Positions 36,792-44,887 of a stretch of 64,000 bases of DNA are shown here, in pieces; positions within the stretch are counted from its first letter, which is position 1, and every line of letters starts with the position of its first letter. The DNA lies in assembly GCF_003129605.1 (NCBI RefSeq), contig NZ_QBDX01000004.1:806001-870000 (forward strand), read 5' to 3'. Below the pieces are notes generated by a model, which was given only the letters and a program-made list of their open reading frames with translations, made no database searches and was not told the origin of the DNA. Origin of the DNA: Hyphobacterium indicum (GTDB lineage: Bacteria > Pseudomonadota > Alphaproteobacteria > Caulobacterales > Maricaulaceae). The position numbers were made by a program, and so were the translations under genes.

Positions 36792-36865
36792 TTATGCCTG
36801 AAAATGTATGACAACGCAATCAAAGTCTTTGTGAGGTCTCAAACCGGCATTGACCCGCGACTTTG

Positions 36866-36883
36866 CAGGACTGGCCAGTCCTG
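36866..36883. promoter_or_regulatory. 18-bp perfect palindrome
   Basis: CAGGACTGG followed directly by its reverse complement, 24 nt before the next start codon and followed on the plus strand by TGTTTTG. It could be an operator or, with a GGCC loop, a weak terminator. Confidence 0.4.
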
Positions 36884-36907
36884 TGTTTTGAACCGGATGG
36901 AGGACAA

Positions 36908-37261
36908 ATGAACCGCCGCAGGGATTTCCTCGACCGCACCTACAGGGCGCGGGAACGCAAGGCGAAACAGTCGCGCGATCTGATCAATCCGGCCGCCATG
37001 ATGCGGCTGGCGGGGCTGGTGGCGGCGGTTCTGATCGGGATTGCCGTCTTCATCGGCTTTGATTCCGAACGGATGGAAGCCGGCTGGATGCAGAATTTTG
37101 CCAGTCTGGACGCCATCACCCGTCCGGTCCTGCTTGGCGGTTCGGTGCTGGAATGGGCGCTCATCCTCGTGATTGTGATCTATGCCGCCTGGGCGCTGTG
37201 GCGCTCGTCGCGGCCCGGGCCTCAGGACGAGGACGAGGCGGAGCCGCCATCTTCGCGGTGA
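36908..37261 (+). CDS. hypothetical membrane protein
   Basis: A 117-residue protein with a very basic N-terminus (NRRRDFLDRTYRARERKAKQ), two hydrophobic segments (LAGLVAAVLIGIAVFIGF and VLEWALILVIVIYAAWALW) and an acidic tail. GGAGG lies 6 nt before the ATG. No family is recognised. Its last 40 bases overlap a predicted small gene on the opposite strand. Confidence 0.62.
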   Translation: MNRRRDFLDRTYRARERKAKQSRDLINPAAMMRLAGLVAAVLIGIAVFIGFDSERMEAGWMQNFASLDAITRPVLLGGSVLEWALILVIVIYAAWALWRSSRPGPQDEDEAEPPSSR

Positions 37262-37374
37262 GGCCCGGGATCAGAGCCCGCATCCGCCTCGCGCCGCGGG
37301 CGGGCGTCGATCATCCACAGGCCGGTAAAAATGGCCGCGTTCAGAAGCACACCGAGAATGGACCAGACAGACAT
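37222..37374 (-). CDS. possible 50-residue membrane protein
   Basis: A short minus-strand frame read directly: MSVWSILGVLLNAAIFTGLW then MIDARPRREADAG and a Ser/Asp/Gly tail. It encodes one strong transmembrane helix and an intact basic stop-transfer region, and third codon positions are mostly G or C as in genes here. Against it: no clear ribosome site, and the 3' end overlaps the neighbouring gene tail-to-tail. Treat as a candidate. Confidence 0.4.
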   Translation of the reverse strand: MSVWSILGVLLNAAIFTGLWMIDARPRREADAGSDPGPHREDGGSASSSS

Positions 37375-37632
37375 ACCATTATCATAGACCGTATCCGGAA
37401 TACGGAAAACAGGGATCAGGCCGGCCGCAATGCCTCAGCTTCGGGGCGGAGCGGTATCGTTTGAATCCGGCCGCAAGACATCCCTCGGCGTGGTCTGGAC
37501 AGTCCGGCGCTTGCGCGGCGGAATACCTGCCGGAATGCAGGCTTTCAGGCAGGAGATTCACATCGCCTCTCCCTAAACGCCGGCAAAGGGTATATGCCCC
37601 GCATCACATGTTCAAAGACAAGGATGGCCATC
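37375..37632. other. intergenic region before asd
   Basis: About 258 bp with no convincing gene. At 37526-37553 there are two mutually exclusive hairpins, CCTGC pairing with GCAGG or CCTGCC pairing with GGCAGG, about 80 nt before asd; such alternatives could form a leader switch, but the stems are short. No promoter is clear. Confidence 0.4.
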
Positions 37633-38646
37633 ATGGGTTTGAAAGTTGCGGTTCTCGGTGCCACGGGCGCGGTCGGCAAGGAAATGCTGACCATTCTGGA
37701 AGAGCGCCTCTTCCCGGCCGACGAGATCTACGCCCTGGCCTCGCGCAAATCCATGGGCGTGGAAGTCTCCTATGGCGACCGCGACCTGAAGGTGAAGGAC
37801 GCCGCCACTTTCGATTTCTCGAAGGTCGATCTGGTGCTGATGTCGGCGGGGGCGGATGTCGCGCGCGAATATGCGCCGAAAATCACCGCGGCCGGGGCGA
37901 TGCTGGTGGACAATTCCTCGGCTTTCCGCATGGATGACGACGTACCGCTCGTCGTGCCGGAAGTGAATCCCGAGGCGCTCGACGGCGCGAAGACACGGCG
38001 CATCGTCGCCAATCCGAACTGCTCGACCATCCAGCTCGTCGTGGCCCTGAAACCGCTGCATGATCGGGCCGGCATCAACCGGATCTCGGTCTCGACCTAT
38101 CAGTCGGTCTCCGGCGCGGGCCATGCGGCCATGGATGAGCTCTGGCGGCAGACGCGCGGCATTTTCGTCAATGATCCGGTAGAAAAGCATCAATTCACCA
38201 AGCAGATCGCCTTCAACGTCATCCCGCGCATTGGCGATCTGCTCAAAGGCGGCGTGACGACCGAAGAGCAGAAAATGGTCGATGAGACCCATAAAATGCT
38301 CGATCCGGCCATCCGCGTGGTGGCGACCTGCGTGCGGGTGCCCGTCTTTGTCGGCCACGGCCTGTCCGTGCACGCCGAATTCGGCAAGGCGATCAGCGCC
38401 AAGGAGGCGCGCGATCTGTTGCGCGAATCCCCGGGCCTGATGCTGATCGACAGCCGTGAGGATGATGGCTATGTCACGCCGGTGGAAAGCGTCGGCGAAT
38501 TTGCCGTCTTCGTCTCCCGCGTGCGCGAGGACCCCAGCGTCGAGCACGGCCTTGCCTTCTGGGTGGTGGCCGACAATCTGCGCAAGGGTGCAGCCCTCAA
38601 TGCCGTGCAGATCGCCGAAGCGCTCAATAATCGCGGCCTGATCTGA
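37633..38646 (+). CDS. asd: aspartate-semialdehyde dehydrogenase
   Basis: A 337-residue enzyme that reduces aspartyl phosphate to aspartate semialdehyde, the branch point to lysine/DAP, threonine and methionine. VAVLGATGAVGKEML is the NADP site, VDNSSAFRMDDDVPLVVPEVN and the active cysteine in NPNCSTIQ follow, with the histidine in VGHGLSVH. The start at 37633 has AAGGA 8 nt ahead; an in-frame ATG at 37624 is touching it and is less likely. It converges with the permease gene. Confidence 0.95.
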   Translation: MGLKVAVLGATGAVGKEMLTILEERLFPADEIYALASRKSMGVEVSYGDRDLKVKDAATFDFSKVDLVLMSAGADVAREYAPKITAAGAMLVDNSSAFRMDDDVPLVVPEVNPEALDGAKTRRIVANPNCSTIQLVVALKPLHDRAGINRISVSTYQSVSGAGHAAMDELWRQTRGIFVNDPVEKHQFTKQIAFNVIPRIGDLLKGGVTTEEQKMVDETHKMLDPAIRVVATCVRVPVFVGHGLSVHAEFGKAISAKEARDLLRESPGLMLIDSREDDGYVTPVESVGEFAVFVSRVREDPSVEHGLAFWVVADNLRKGAALNAVQIAEALNNRGLI

Positions 38647-38649
38647 GGC

Positions 38650-40518
38650 TCACAAGGGCCAGATGATCAGCAGCATCGGAATGCTGACCGCGACCACCAG
38701 CACCTCGACCGGCAGGCCCAGCCGCCAGTAATCGCCGAAGCGGAACCCGCCGGGGCCGAGGATCAGCGTATTGTTCTGGTGACCGATAGGGGTCAGGAAG
38801 GCGCAGGAGGCCCCGATGGCCACGGCCATCAGGAAAGTGTCCGGATTGACCCCCAACGTGCCGGCAATGCCAAGGGCGATAGGGCAGAGCACGGCGGCGG
38901 TGGCGGCATTGTTCATCACGTCCGACAGGAACATGGTGGTCACCAGCACAACCGCCAGCGCGGCAATGGCATTGCCCTGCGCGACGGTCTCCACCAGAAA
39001 CCGCGCCAGCACGTCGGCGGCACCCGTGACCTGCATTGCGCCCGCAAACGGGATCAGGGCCGCCAGAAGCACGATCACCGGCCAGTCAATCGTGGTATAG
39101 ACCTGCCGCGGCGGAACCGTGCGCAGGAGCATTGACGCAATCACCCCCAGAACAAAGGCGGCCGCGGCCGGCAACAAACCGGCGGTGACGATGCCCACCG
39201 ATCCCAGCATGATCGCGCCGGCGATGATCGCCATGCGCTTGTCGGGGATGCGCAATTCGCGTTCGCCCAGCGGCACACAGCCGGTGTCATTGATGAAGTC
39301 CGTCATGACCTCGGCCGGACCCTGCATCAATAACAGATCGCCCGATTTCAGCTTCAGCGTCCGCAGCCGCGCCTTAGGCGGGTGATCCTCGCGGGAAACC
39401 GCCAGCAGGTTCAGTCCGTAGCGCGTGCGCAGGCGCAAATCGGTGGCCGAACGGCCGACAATCGTGGACCCGGGCAGGACGGCCAGTTCGCGCAGCACGA
39501 TATCCTCGTCGCGCTTCGCATCGTCCTCCTCGTCGTCGTCTTTCGCCGCCTCGGCTTTTACGGTGTCATCTACGGATCTGGCGGATTTCGCGGCCGTCTC
39601 CGCATCTGTTTCGCTGTCTTGCGAGGATGACCCCTCCTCTTCCAGCCGGATGCCGTAGACCGACAAGGCCTTGGCCAGCGTTTCGACATCGGCTTCCAGC
39701 ACCAGAATATCGTCCGCGAGGATACGCCGTCCGCCATGGGGCGCGGTCATCCGCACCTCATTGCGGACCAGTCCGACGATTTGCGCCTCACTGTCCTCGA
39801 TGCCGCGCTCAAAGGCGCGCAGGGTCTGGCCGACTGCCTTGCTGTCCTCCGGCACGCGCACCTCGGTCAGATAGGTGCCGGTGTCAAAACCCTCTGCCCC
39901 GGTCGTCTTGCGCGCGGGTACCAGCCGCCATCCGGCCAGCACGATGAAGACCACTCCAGCCAGGGCCACCGCCACTCCGACGGGCGCGAAATCGAACATG
40001 CCGAAATGTCCCAGACCGGCTTCGGCCCGGAAGCCCGAGACGATCAGATTGGGCGGTGTGCCGATCAGCGTCGTCATGCCGCCCAGAATGGTGCCGAAGG
40101 CCAGCGGCATCAGCACCTGCCCGGGCGTCATGTCCAGCCGTTTGGAAACCTGCAGGGCGACCGGCATCAGGAGCGCCATGGCGCCAACATTGTTCATGAA
40201 GCCCGACAACAGCGCGCCCAGCCCGATCAGCGCGCCCATGCTGACCAGAAGCCCGGCATTGTTTGGCAGCACGGTGCGCGCCAGCCAGTCGACGGCGCCG
40301 GTATTGTGCAATCCCTGGCTCAGGACCAGCACGCTGGCCACGGTAATCACCGCCGGATGGCCAAAGCCGGAAAAGGCCTCGGCCGTCGGCACCAGCCCGG
40401 CCACCACGCAGGCCATCAATGCGGCAAGCGCCACAATGTCATGCCGGACCCGGTCCCAGAGGAACAGACCCATCGTGGCGGCGAGGATCGCGAAGACAAG
40501 TATCTGGGGGAGGGTCAT
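38650..40518 (-). CDS. SLC13 family permease with two TrkA-C (RCK_C) domains
   Basis: A 622-residue transporter of the DASS/ArsB-NhaD superfamily. Five to six N-terminal helices including NNVGAMALLMPVALQVS and GTILGGMTTLIGTPPNLIVSG are followed by two cytosolic TrkA-C domains and another membrane bundle ending GASCAFLTPIGHQNNTLILGPGG, the twin SNT/GxPxN-like loops of the fold. Between the two TrkA-C units is an unusual linker of about 60 residues rich in Asp, Glu and Lys. Substrate (sulfate, carboxylate or other anion) is not evident. ATG 40518 has GGAAG ahead. Confidence 0.87.
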   Translation of the reverse strand: MTLPQILVFAILAATMGLFLWDRVRHDIVALAALMACVVAGLVPTAEAFSGFGHPAVITVASVLVLSQGLHNTGAVDWLARTVLPNNAGLLVSMGALIGLGALLSGFMNNVGAMALLMPVALQVSKRLDMTPGQVLMPLAFGTILGGMTTLIGTPPNLIVSGFRAEAGLGHFGMFDFAPVGVAVALAGVVFIVLAGWRLVPARKTTGAEGFDTGTYLTEVRVPEDSKAVGQTLRAFERGIEDSEAQIVGLVRNEVRMTAPHGGRRILADDILVLEADVETLAKALSVYGIRLEEEGSSSQDSETDAETAAKSARSVDDTVKAEAAKDDDEEDDAKRDEDIVLRELAVLPGSTIVGRSATDLRLRTRYGLNLLAVSREDHPPKARLRTLKLKSGDLLLMQGPAEVMTDFINDTGCVPLGERELRIPDKRMAIIAGAIMLGSVGIVTAGLLPAAAAFVLGVIASMLLRTVPPRQVYTTIDWPVIVLLAALIPFAGAMQVTGAADVLARFLVETVAQGNAIAALAVVLVTTMFLSDVMNNAATAAVLCPIALGIAGTLGVNPDTFLMAVAIGASCAFLTPIGHQNNTLILGPGGFRFGDYWRLGLPVEVLVVAVSIPMLLIIWPL

Positions 40519-40743
40519 GGGCAGGGCTTCCGGGCTGACCGGCATACACGATCAGAACAAGGCCGTTTAATCAAAGCCTTTTTTGGCGTTAAGCGTCATT
40601 GGCAGGCCGGGCCATCACCGGGCTGGCGAGGTGCCGCCGCCCCTGAAACAGGGCGCGCAGAAATGTGATCCCCTGACCGCAATTTCCGGGTCGCCGGATC
40701 GGGCCGGGCCGCCTAAACAGCCTCTCCTGACCGGAGGCTGTGC

Positions 40744-41634
40744 ATGCCTGATTCCGAGACTTCGACCGTCCGCGCCGCCTCTGCCGCCATCGCCTCCTAT
40801 ACGATCTGGGGGCTGTCGCCGGTTTTCTACAAGCTGCTCGGCTTTGCCGGGGCGGCGGAGATCGTGCTCCACCGCGCCGTCTGGTCGGTGCCGACCCTGG
40901 CGCTGGTCATCTGGCTGGCGCGCAGCTGGGGGACCGTGATTTCGGTCCTGACCCGGCCGAAAACGCTGGGCCTGCTGGTCTTTTCCGGCCTCCTGATCGC
41001 CGCCAACTGGTGGCTCTTCATCTATGCGGTCCAGGTCGACCGGGTGCTGGAAGTCTCGCTCGGCTATTACATCAACCCGTTGATGAATGTCGCCGTCGGC
41101 ATCCTCGTCTTCCGCGAAAGCTTCGGCTGGTGGCGCGCCGCCGCCATCCTGCTGGCCGCCATCGGCGTCATCAACCAGATCATCGCCGTCGGCAGCCTGC
41201 CCCTGATCGCGCTGGCGCTGGCCGGCTCCTTCACGGTCTATGCCTATATCCGCAAGACGATTGCCGTGGACGGGCGGGTCGGCCTCTTTGTCGAGACGCT
41301 GGTCATCTTCCTGCCCTCGCTGATCGTCCTGACCTTCATCGAGACCTCGCCGGCAGGGCATTTCACCGACGGGTGGCTGCAGGCTTTCCTTTTGATCATG
41401 GCCGGACCGATGACGGTCGCCCCGCTCCTCCTCTTCATCATCGGCGCGCGCGGGCTGCACTTTGCAACCGTCGGCCTGTTGCAATTTATCGCGCCGAGCC
41501 TGCAATTTGCCGTCGCCGTCGCCTATGGTGAGCCGTTCACGGCGGCACATGCGCTGACCTTCGCCTTCATCTGGGCGGGGCTGGGCTGTTTCACCGTCTC
41601 CATGCTGCGCCGACGAAAGGTAATGCCCTCATGA
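40744..41634 (+). CDS. rarD: RarD family EamA transporter
   Basis: A 296-residue protein with ten hydrophobic helices. Typical RarD phrases are SYTIWGLSPVFYKLL, EIVLHRAVWSVP, AANWWLFIYAV, SLGYYINPLMNV and LLQFIAPSLQF. The family transports drugs or metabolites; RarD was named for chloramphenicol resistance and the physiological substrate is unknown. GGAGG stands 6 nt before the ATG. The stop overlaps the next gene (ATGA), suggesting one transcript. Confidence 0.9.
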   Translation: MPDSETSTVRAASAAIASYTIWGLSPVFYKLLGFAGAAEIVLHRAVWSVPTLALVIWLARSWGTVISVLTRPKTLGLLVFSGLLIAANWWLFIYAVQVDRVLEVSLGYYINPLMNVAVGILVFRESFGWWRAAAILLAAIGVINQIIAVGSLPLIALALAGSFTVYAYIRKTIAVDGRVGLFVETLVIFLPSLIVLTFIETSPAGHFTDGWLQAFLLIMAGPMTVAPLLLFIIGARGLHFATVGLLQFIAPSLQFAVAVAYGEPFTAAHALTFAFIWAGLGCFTVSMLRRRKVMPS

Positions 41635-42587
41635 CCTCTTTTCCCGATCCGGTCCGTGTCAGAAGCCATGATATCGAATTGTCCGTCCATATCGGCGGGC
41701 CGGAGGACGGTCTGCCCCTCCTCCTGATCCATGGCTGGCCGGAGCTCGGCTATTCCTGGAAGCCGGTCTGGGAGCATCTGGTCAAGGCCGGCTTCCGGGT
41801 GATCGCACCCGACCTCAAGGGTTTCGGCGCCTCCGATGCGCCGGAGGATCCGGATCTTTACGGCATTGACGAAATGACGGCGGACCTGACCGGTCTGCTG
41901 GACACGCTGGGGATCGAAAAGGCCGTCTGGTGCGGCCATGACTGGGGCGGCATCATCATGTGGCAGGCCGCCTGCCTCAAACCGGAGCGCTTTCTCGGCG
42001 CGATCGGCGTCAACACCCCGCACCTGCCGCGCCCCTCCACCCCGCCTTCGGAGGCCTTCAAAATGATGGGCGGTGAGGATCACTACATTCTCCGCTTCCA
42101 GGACCCGGAGACGGTCCGCGAAGCATTTGAAGGCAGGGAGGAGGCCTTCTTCAACTACATCTTCGCCGCCCCGCCGCCCGCGGAGATGCTGGACAGGCTC
42201 TTTCCCGGCGTCACCCACATCATCCGGAATTTCAAAAAACACCCCGGCCGCCCGGAAACGGAGCTGGTCGTGCCGGCCGCCGATCGCAGCGTCTATGCAA
42301 AAGCCTATGCGAAAACCGGGGCGGTCACGCCCACCCATGTCTACCGCAATTTCGACCGCAACTGGGAGCGCATGGGCGGGGTCGATCACCGCCTGTCCCT
42401 GCCCTGCCTGATGATCGCGGCGGATGCCGATTTCATGCTGCCGCCCATGCTGATGCAATGGATGCCGGCCCTGTGTTCGGATCTCGAATCCCATGTTCTG
42501 GAAGGCTGCGGCCACTGGACGATGTGGGAAAAGCCCGATGAGCTCGCCGCCTTCATCGAGGAATGGGTGACAAGGCGGTTTGGGTGA
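41631..42587 (+). CDS. alpha/beta hydrolase, epoxide-hydrolase-like
   Basis: A 318-residue cytosolic hydrolase. LIHGWPELGYSW gives the HGxP oxyanion motif, CGHDWGGIIMWQ the aspartate nucleophile of epoxide hydrolases and haloalkane dehalogenases, and GCGHWTMWEKPDEL the catalytic histidine. With HGWPE and a nucleophilic Asp it best fits soluble epoxide hydrolase. Tyrosines of the lid are probably Y in DLYGID or YRNF, not certain. It overlaps rarD by 4 nt. Confidence 0.87.
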   Translation: MTSFPDPVRVRSHDIELSVHIGGPEDGLPLLLIHGWPELGYSWKPVWEHLVKAGFRVIAPDLKGFGASDAPEDPDLYGIDEMTADLTGLLDTLGIEKAVWCGHDWGGIIMWQAACLKPERFLGAIGVNTPHLPRPSTPPSEAFKMMGGEDHYILRFQDPETVREAFEGREEAFFNYIFAAPPPAEMLDRLFPGVTHIIRNFKKHPGRPETELVVPAADRSVYAKAYAKTGAVTPTHVYRNFDRNWERMGGVDHRLSLPCLMIAADADFMLPPMLMQWMPALCSDLESHVLEGCGHWTMWEKPDELAAFIEEWVTRRFG

Positions 42588-42600
42588 AAGCTATGACCGT

Positions 42601-42866
42601 TTTCCTCCCCCGTTTACGGGGGAGGGGGACCGCGTAGCGGTGGAGGGGGCGGGATGATCTCCTGAGACCCTCCAATCAAGTCGGAGGGAAACGCCACAGA
42701 AAACCTCACCCTCGGGCACACGCTCAGTCTTTCTCCCCCTGCTTGCGGGGGGAGTGGCCTCCACGGGTCCGACCTTTGGTCGGCCCGAGGACAGGCTCCA
42801 GGACGAGGGGGGCTGGCCCCCTCCGTCAGCTTCGCTGCCACCTCCCCCGTGAACGGGGGAGGAAAA
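42601..42866. repeat. cluster of GC-rich intergenic palindromic repeats
   Basis: Two copies face each other: CCTCCCCCG-TTTA-CGGGGGAGG at 42604-42625 followed by the small hairpin ACCGC-GTA-GCGGT, and at the right end the inverted copy, CCTCCCCCG-TGAA-CGGGGGAGG at 42841-42862 preceded by a CAGC-TTC-GCTG hairpin. Between them lies a third type, CTCCCCCTGC-TTGCGGGGGGAG at 42733-42754, with GACC-TTT-GGTC beyond it. A 29-bp stretch around the third type recurs exactly at 59518. Together they fill the whole gap between the epoxide hydrolase and serine hydrolase genes and may act as a bidirectional transcription barrier. Confidence 0.8.
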
Positions 42867-42890
42867 CAACGCCTCGAAGCACGCAAATCG

Positions 42891-44024
42891 TCACAAACAC
42901 CCGTAAACCGCATTGATCAGCTTCACCGCGCGCGGATCACCGGCGAGGTGGAAGCTGAGCTGGCAGGGCGTATAGCTGCCGGAGAGGTGGCGCACCGGAT
43001 CGGCAAAACCGCACGATCCACCCATGCCGTAATGACCGATACTGGCGGTCTCCGGCCCGTAAAATCCGTTGGTCGTATTGCGCATCACGCCCATGCCGAG
43101 CGACAGCTCAAAGGGCAGAACCCGGTCGGGTCCGCGCACCTGTTCAGCCATGAGTTCGGCGATTGTCTCAGGCGAGACAATCTGGTCCCCGCCGAGCCGG
43201 CCTTCATTGGCGTAAAGCCCCATCAGCGTGGCGATGGACCGGGCATTGCCATGACCATTGGCGGCGGGAAATTCGGCCTTGCGCCATTCGACTGCACCGC
43301 GGCGGCCGGGGCTGGACCAGGGCTTGAGGAAGGCGAGCTTTGTTACGTCATTGATCTCGCCCAGATCGGGCGCTTTGGGAGGCAGGCGGTGCTCGGCGGT
43401 GCGCGCATGCTCGCTTTCCGGCGTGCCGATGAAAAAATCGATGCCGCGCGGACCGGCGATTTCGTCTTTCAGGATATCGCCAATCGAGCGGCCATCAGTG
43501 CGCCGGGCAATGGCATCAGCGATGAAGCCATAGACGAGCGGGCTGTAGCCGGAGCCTTGCCCCGGTGGCCAGAGCGGAGCCTGGGCGGCAATGCGCGCCT
43601 CGATAAAGTCTCGGTCAAACCAGTCGCTGGCTTCCATCGGTTCGATGAGTCCCGGCAGGCCCGCCTGATGCGAGAGCGCTTGCGCAATGGTGATCTCGCC
43701 CTTGCCCGCCTGCGCGAAAGCCGGCCAGTGATCGGCGACGCGGTCGCGGAAGGCAAAATGACCCTGATCCTTCAGCCAGCCCATAACGAGAGCGGTAATC
43801 GCCTTGCTGGTCGAGAAGACCGGCACAATCGTCTCCCTTGCCCATTCGGCCTCGTGCTTCTTGCTGGTCCATCCGCCCCAGAGATCGACAAGCGGCTTGC
43901 CATCCATTTCAATGGCGAAGGCGGCGCCGATTTCATCCGCGCCCTCCCACAGCGAGGCAAAGACCTCGCGGACGGGTTCAAGGCCGGGCGCCGTATAGCC
44001 ACTGATATCGGGTGTGTCGGTCAT
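42891..44024 (-). CDS. serine hydrolase, class C beta-lactamase/esterase (EstB) family
   Basis: A 377-residue protein of the PBP-like serine esterase group. FSTSKAITALVMG gives the SxxK catalytic pair at about residue 70; YSPLVYGFIADAI is the tyrosine motif (YxN replaced by YSP, seen in esterases), and GHYGMGGSCGFADP fits the third box. The beginning FAIEMDGKPLVDLWGGW is typical of EstB-type carboxylesterases. No signal peptide is seen, so it is probably cytosolic. No strong ribosome site is visible. Confidence 0.87.
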   Translation of the reverse strand: MTDTPDISGYTAPGLEPVREVFASLWEGADEIGAAFAIEMDGKPLVDLWGGWTSKKHEAEWARETIVPVFSTSKAITALVMGWLKDQGHFAFRDRVADHWPAFAQAGKGEITIAQALSHQAGLPGLIEPMEASDWFDRDFIEARIAAQAPLWPPGQGSGYSPLVYGFIADAIARRTDGRSIGDILKDEIAGPRGIDFFIGTPESEHARTAEHRLPPKAPDLGEINDVTKLAFLKPWSSPGRRGAVEWRKAEFPAANGHGNARSIATLMGLYANEGRLGGDQIVSPETIAELMAEQVRGPDRVLPFELSLGMGVMRNTTNGFYGPETASIGHYGMGGSCGFADPVRHLSGSYTPCQLSFHLAGDPRAVKLINAVYGCL

Positions 44025-44033
44025 GGCGGTTTG

Positions 44034-44864
44034 CTAGTCCTTCAGCGGGTGCAGATCAATCCTGGCGTCAGGGTGAAGGGAATGCTGGCGTGCAGAAATG
44101 TCCGGCAATTCAAACGCTGTCCCGTCACGGGCTTTCAGGACGGTATCGAGCGTATTGCGGGCGGCCGTCTCGAACGCCTCGCCCGGGCGCGTGCCGGTCA
44201 CCAGTCCGGCCAGTAATTCCGCGGTGAAAAGATCACCGGTGCCATTGGGCGGCGCCTCCAGCTCGGCATGACTCGCCAGCGCCGCTTCGCCCTGGGCATG
44301 ATAGGCCGTGCCGAAACGGCCGCCAAACCGCGCCGAAGTCATGAAGGTGACGGGAGATAGCGCGCCGGCAGCCGCGATGAAATCCTCCGCCGTCGTGATT
44401 TCCCGCCCGCCCAGCCAGCCCAGCTCGAACGCGTTCGGGGTGATGATATCCGCCAGCGGCAGCAGAAGATCGCGGATCGCCGCGGCCACCGCTTCCGGCA
44501 CATAGAGCGTCCCGTCATCGCCGATGATCGGATCGATAACGATGAGGGGGTGAGGCGACGCCGTGCGGATTTCCTGAATCGCGACCGCGGCGATCTCCAC
44601 CTGCTCCACGCTGGCAAAATAGCCGGTCAGAACCGCATCAAACTGCCCGAACAGGCCGTGCGCGGCGACACCTTCTAGCATCGAGCCGAATTGTTCGGCC
44701 GGCACCGCCCCGCCACCCGGCGCGCCATGGCCGGGATGACGGCCCAGAAGCACGGTGGGCACAAACACCGTGTCGATGCCGCGCGCCTCCAGCGCCGACA
44801 CCGCCACGCGCCCGCCCACGCGGCTGCCTGCAACAAGAGAAGAGAGAATCAGGACGTGCGGCAT
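44034..44864 (-). CDS. pdxY: pyridoxal kinase
   Basis: A 276-residue ribokinase-fold kinase that phosphorylates pyridoxal in vitamin B6 salvage. VAGSRVGGRVAVSALEARGI, PTVLLGRHPGHG, VIDPIIGDDGTLYVPEAV, ITPNAFELGWLGG and PNGTGDLFTAELLAGL (anion hole and catalytic Asp) follow PdxY in order. The symbol pdxY is preferred over pdxK on these motifs. It is close behind (9 nt upstream of) the serine hydrolase start on the same strand and divergent from the CitE-like gene. Confidence 0.92.
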   Translation of the reverse strand: MPHVLILSSLVAGSRVGGRVAVSALEARGIDTVFVPTVLLGRHPGHGAPGGGAVPAEQFGSMLEGVAAHGLFGQFDAVLTGYFASVEQVEIAAVAIQEIRTASPHPLIVIDPIIGDDGTLYVPEAVAAAIRDLLLPLADIITPNAFELGWLGGREITTAEDFIAAAGALSPVTFMTSARFGGRFGTAYHAQGEAALASHAELEAPPNGTGDLFTAELLAGLVTGTRPGEAFETAARNTLDTVLKARDGTAFELPDISARQHSLHPDARIDLHPLKD

Positions 44865-44887
44865 TTCCCCATGTTATAGGCAGATTC

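Larger units (their letters stand above)
36601..36907. other. intergenic region between divergent csp and a membrane-protein gene
   Basis: About 307 bp without a convincing gene. It must hold the promoter and leader of csp on the minus strand and the promoter of the gene at 36908. It also holds a terminator-like hairpin at 36766-36791 and an 18-bp perfect palindrome at 36866-36883. A 66-codon plus-strand frame through it shows no family pattern. Confidence 0.6.
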
